Below are positions 60,907-64,000 of a stretch of 64,000 nt of DNA, piece after piece. The notes under the pieces were generated by a model, which saw only the letters and a list, made by a program, of their open reading frames with translations, did not search any database and had not been told where the DNA came from. Position 1 is the stretch's first letter. The number at the start of each line of letters is the position of its first letter. Both the position numbers and the translations under genes were made by a program. The stretch comes from Casuarina equisetifolia (taxonomy: Eukaryota; Streptophyta; Magnoliopsida; Fagales; Casuarinaceae), in NCBI GenBank assembly GCA_028551475.1, contig CM052360.1, forward strand, positions 18,216,501-18,280,500, given 5' to 3'.

Positions 60907-61724
60907 CTAGCATGGGTATTGAGGTTCGAGGAGTTATATTGCTTCTCACAGCAGCGTGGATCGGCTGGCGATCAAGGAGAAATTTGATTACCTTCCTAGG
61001 CTTGCGTTCTTCCGCAAGTTGTGCAGCGCAAGAACAACAAAGAACAACGAAAAGTTATTGCAGCGGAAAAAGCAACAATAATGGGTTAAAATCAATGAAA
61101 CCTCTCTTTAAACCCACGAAGTACAAAGATTATGATTTTCTCTTATATTTGTATTCTTGCTTTGTCACCACTAGCCTATGAGTGACAAAGGGCCAAAAAT
61201 TGCATACAACAAGAAACATTTGGAAAATATCTTGAGATGCATTGATACCATGAATAAAGGAAAGTTGACTCAATTAAGATTTGGACAACCAAACATGGAG
61301 AAACATTGGCTGATTACGAAGACACTCCGAAGTACTGTATTGCAGTTTAAAAATAGTGTTCTATTCTGAGTAAAAATCCGTGCAGGGGCAAAATTAGAGT
61401 TTTGGGTGTGTGGAAAAACTATAGTTTTGCTAGATTATACTTTTCTCTCCTATAGTTTTTTCTTAAACTTCGAAAGCAAAACGATAGGTTATTCTTTTAT
61501 AGACGTAAGAAAATCTTCTCCCAATACTCACGTTGTATTGGATGTTCTTATTTGGGTGATTTATATGCTCTGTTTCAGTATTTTCACTCCATCAACGGAA
61601 AACAATAAATTCGAAGCTCGTCAAGAGGGCACGCATTAATTAAATGCTTAGGTTATTGTTGGTAGGCCACACCAAATTGGGCTTGACCTTTAATTATGTG
61701 AGGTTTTAACTGATTGAAGAACGA
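60907..61724. other. Intergenic, nothing recognised
   Basis: Short open frames only, none with family features. Confidence 0.4.
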
Positions 61725-62560
61725 AAAAAGCCAAGGAAAAAAAAGAAAATTACCTCTAGGCACTTGCTTAATGTAAGAAGCCGAATTCACCAAATTGGGT
61801 TGCTCCTTGTCGAACCTCTCGGGCTCTAATACCAGTTAATGGAGAGAAAATACAAAAACAAATATGGGTTTGAGTCCACCAGATGTGAAAACATTAATCA
61901 AGAACTGTGTGGGAGAGAGAGATGGATTGATAATGCCTGTGCGGATTCCTTTTTTGTAAAGACATTTACTTGTGGCCCATGAACTACTAAAAAGATCGAC
62001 CTCTGATACTTGAAAACGGCCGCAAAATAATCGATTTCTGGTGAGGCTCTCCAGCCCTTCTCTGTACCATTGCACAAGCCTTCCCTTGATTCTTTCCAGT
62101 TTGGGCCTGCAATTTTGGCTCATCACCTTCTACTCTTTGTTCATGTCATTGGATGCCTTGCAGCCTTCTGTCTTCGTATGCAGAGTCAAAACCCCATCTT
62201 CTTCCTCTCTCAATCCTAAAGGGGTAGCCGAAGTAGCCGGTGGTATTTCGGTTAGAATGGATCACGTGGCGCTTGAGGCTGTAATTCTCAAGAACATATG
62301 CCGACCAAAACTACAGGGAATGGGAAGTTGAATGATTAGCTCCTGAATTGGCTGTCACGAGCTCAGAACGTGCGTCTGAGCTGGGTTTGACTTATCCTGT
62401 TCGTTTTTTATAGAGGCTACAAAATCAGAAAATTAAATTAACGTGGATCAGAACAACCCCTTCGGATTCTTCCTCATCGCAGCCCAGACGAAAATTGACG
62501 AAGCACACAGAAAACAGAATGAACAGTAGTTCTGCAATGGGGTTTTGGTGAAGACCTCTT
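61725..62560 (-). repeat. Duplicated segment, copy b (other copy 50820-51830)
   Basis: Carries the landmarks given for copy a, including the minus-strand CTGGTATTAGAGCCCGAGAG motif at about 61821-61840. Its right end lies about 280 bases upstream of the choline-transporter-like gene, so it may contribute to that gene's promoter region. Confidence 0.65.
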
Positions 62561-62837
62561 AGCAGGCAAGTTTGCATCATGTTGTTTGATACAGCAAAAC
62601 AAGTCCCCAGGAGCTTTGCATAATCCATCTCTTGGCATTCGAGCACCACAGATTCTTTCTTTTTGTTTTGACCAGGAAATAGGACAAACATTAAGAGGGC
62701 CTTCTCAATTTTGGGTTGGGTGCAGCAGTGAAGGACCAAACCTCAGAAAGCCTTTTCTCCTCCGCGTCCTGCGCGGCTGAATAGTCGAACACAGAACCCT
62801 CCCGTCAATTCCTCCTCCTTTCGTGGTACTGTTTGTG

Positions 62838-63862
62838 ATGGGTAGCACGGAGGAATCCGACAAACCCATAACCCTCTATGATTCCTCCTCCTCCCCCACC
62901 CACCCACTCCTCTCCAAGCCACCGGATGAGTCGCCATCGGAACCAGAACCCGACCCGACCCAATTCCTCCAGATCTCCTACAACTACGGGCCGAGGCCAT
63001 TCAAGGACCTTCCTTTTCTCTTCCTTTTTCTCTTCTTCGTCCTCTGTACCTTCGGCTTCGGAATCTTTTCCATCTTCCACCGCAACACCTACTACACCGA
63101 CTTGTCCTCCTATTCTTACAGCAGCAACTCCTCCTCTTGCGTTGCGGATTCGCTCTCAGAGCTCTCACCCACCACCTGGTTAAGCTTTTATTCCCTTTCT
63201 TCTTCGAGTTTTTTGGATAGTTTGATATGGGTTCTCGTGATTACTTTTGTTTTGAGCGGACCCATTTGCTTGCTCTTGCTCCTTTGTCTTAAGCACTACA
63301 CGAAATACATAGTCTACACGTCCCTTCCCTTCTTCGTTGCCATCCCCATCTTTGGTAACGTCTACTGGTTCGTCGCTTGCACCATCAGCTCCTCATGCAG
63401 CGACGCTTTCCCTTTGGTTTACCGGATTCTCGTCCTCGTCTTCGTGTTCTTGATAATCGCCGTGATTATCTGGATCTTCGTGATCAATTGGCACCGAATC
63501 GAGCTTACTGTGACCATAATTGGGGTTGCCTCCAACGCGTTGTCGAGGAACTTGGGCTTGTTCACAGTGCTCCCTTGTATGACGCTCGGTTTGGTGGTCT
63601 ACTACGCCCCGATTGTGGTGTTCTTGGTTTTTGCGAGGCAGAACGGAGAGATTGAGCCGAAGGAGACCGACGGAGAGTATACTTGTGTGTGGAAGCAAGA
63701 TGCCTGGGTGCCCGCTTACTATGCGGTGGCAATTCTGACGATGCTGTGGTCTTTGGCGGCTATGGTGGAAGCGCAGGTTTATGTGATAAGTGGGACTATT
63801 GCGCAGTGGTATTTCTCCAAGGAGGATGGGACTCCTAGGCGGAGTATAAGAAGTTCTTTGAG
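62838..63862 (+). CDS. Choline-transporter-like protein (SLC44/PNS1 family), first exon; gene continues past the window
   Basis: The open exon starts ATG GGT AGC (MGSTEESDKP) at 62838. It ends at the donor AG|GTGAAT at 63862, just after RRSIRSSLR, a sequence that in this family is followed by NAFGPSFGT in the next exon. About 341 residues are seen; the family usually has 500 or more. An acidic, Pro/Ser-rich N terminus (about 1-50) precedes hydrophobic segments near residues 53-77, 124-148, 155-178, 191-214, 240-263 and 290-310, fitting a multi-pass membrane protein. The region with NVYWFVACTIS and ALSRNLGLFTV matches the Choline_transpo (PF04515) family. Plant members are called choline transporter-related, but transport activity is proved for few. 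The ATG is the first Met in frame; the frame extends a few codons upstream without one. Confidence 0.88.
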
Positions 63863-64000
63863 GTGAATTCCCTTGCGATTTTTCTCTGTCTTTTCGTTGG
63901 TTTTTGAAGAGTGATTGTTGCTGCTCGTAATGTTTTTATTTTTGTGGGACTATATGTATTTGAGGGTAAGTGAAATTTAGAGGATTAGTTATTGGAGATT
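63863..64000 (+). other. First intron of the choline-transporter-like gene (partial)
   Basis: Begins GTGAATTCCC. No acceptor followed by family-like sequence is reached before the window ends. Confidence 0.7.

Noticed and set aside
1-64000. An undescribed multi-gene system or biosynthetic cluster
   Set aside because: The host genes (transporter, cyclophilin, rhodanese, unidentified gene, choline-transporter-like) share no pathway, and the rest is retroelement or duplicated non-coding DNA.

Overview
This is a nuclear segment of a flowering plant, most likely a dicot. Genes have GT-AG introns, intergenic DNA is AT-rich and full of Copia LTR retrotransposons, and the recognisable host proteins are plant families. 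The species cannot be told from the sequence. There are no rRNA, tRNA, CRISPR or prokaryotic features.

Layout. (1) 1.08-4.42 kb, minus strand: a complete four-exon NFD4/nodulin-like membrane transporter gene. (2) 4.4-37.0 kb: a local multi-copy segmental duplication. The flank upstream of the transporter recurs in diverged form at about 5-9, 9-14 and 15-37 kb. A shard of the transporter gene itself sits at 14.28-14.69 kb. The third copy was later opened by two Copia elements, 19,677-28,353 (minus, long LTRs, TSD ATTAG) and 28,987-34,484 (plus, TSD GATAC). (3) 37.28-42.70 kb: two complete convergent host genes, a membrane-anchored cyclophilin like Arabidopsis CYP21-1 (plus) and a HAC1/STR-type rhodanese (minus). 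(4) 43.53-49.83 kb: an unidentified host gene, about 350 codons, split in its coding sequence by a young Copia element (44,414-49,556, TSD ATAAC). (5) 49.8-62.6 kb: gene-poor DNA with heavily decayed Copia pieces in both orientations and a segment present at both 50.8-51.8 and 61.7-62.5 kb. (6) 62.84 kb to beyond the window: first exon of a choline-transporter-like (SLC44/PNS1) membrane protein gene.

The host genes are unrelated housekeeping or stress genes and do not form one pathway. The window's main story is genome dynamics: duplication and decay around the transporter, then at least three Copia insertions. By-eye LTR divergence gives an age order: long-LTR element oldest (about 5-6%), then the 28.99 kb element (about 2-3%), then the 44.41 kb element (about 1%). 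I found no sign of an undescribed biological system. The most consequential single event is the recent Copia insertion into the 43.5 kb gene.
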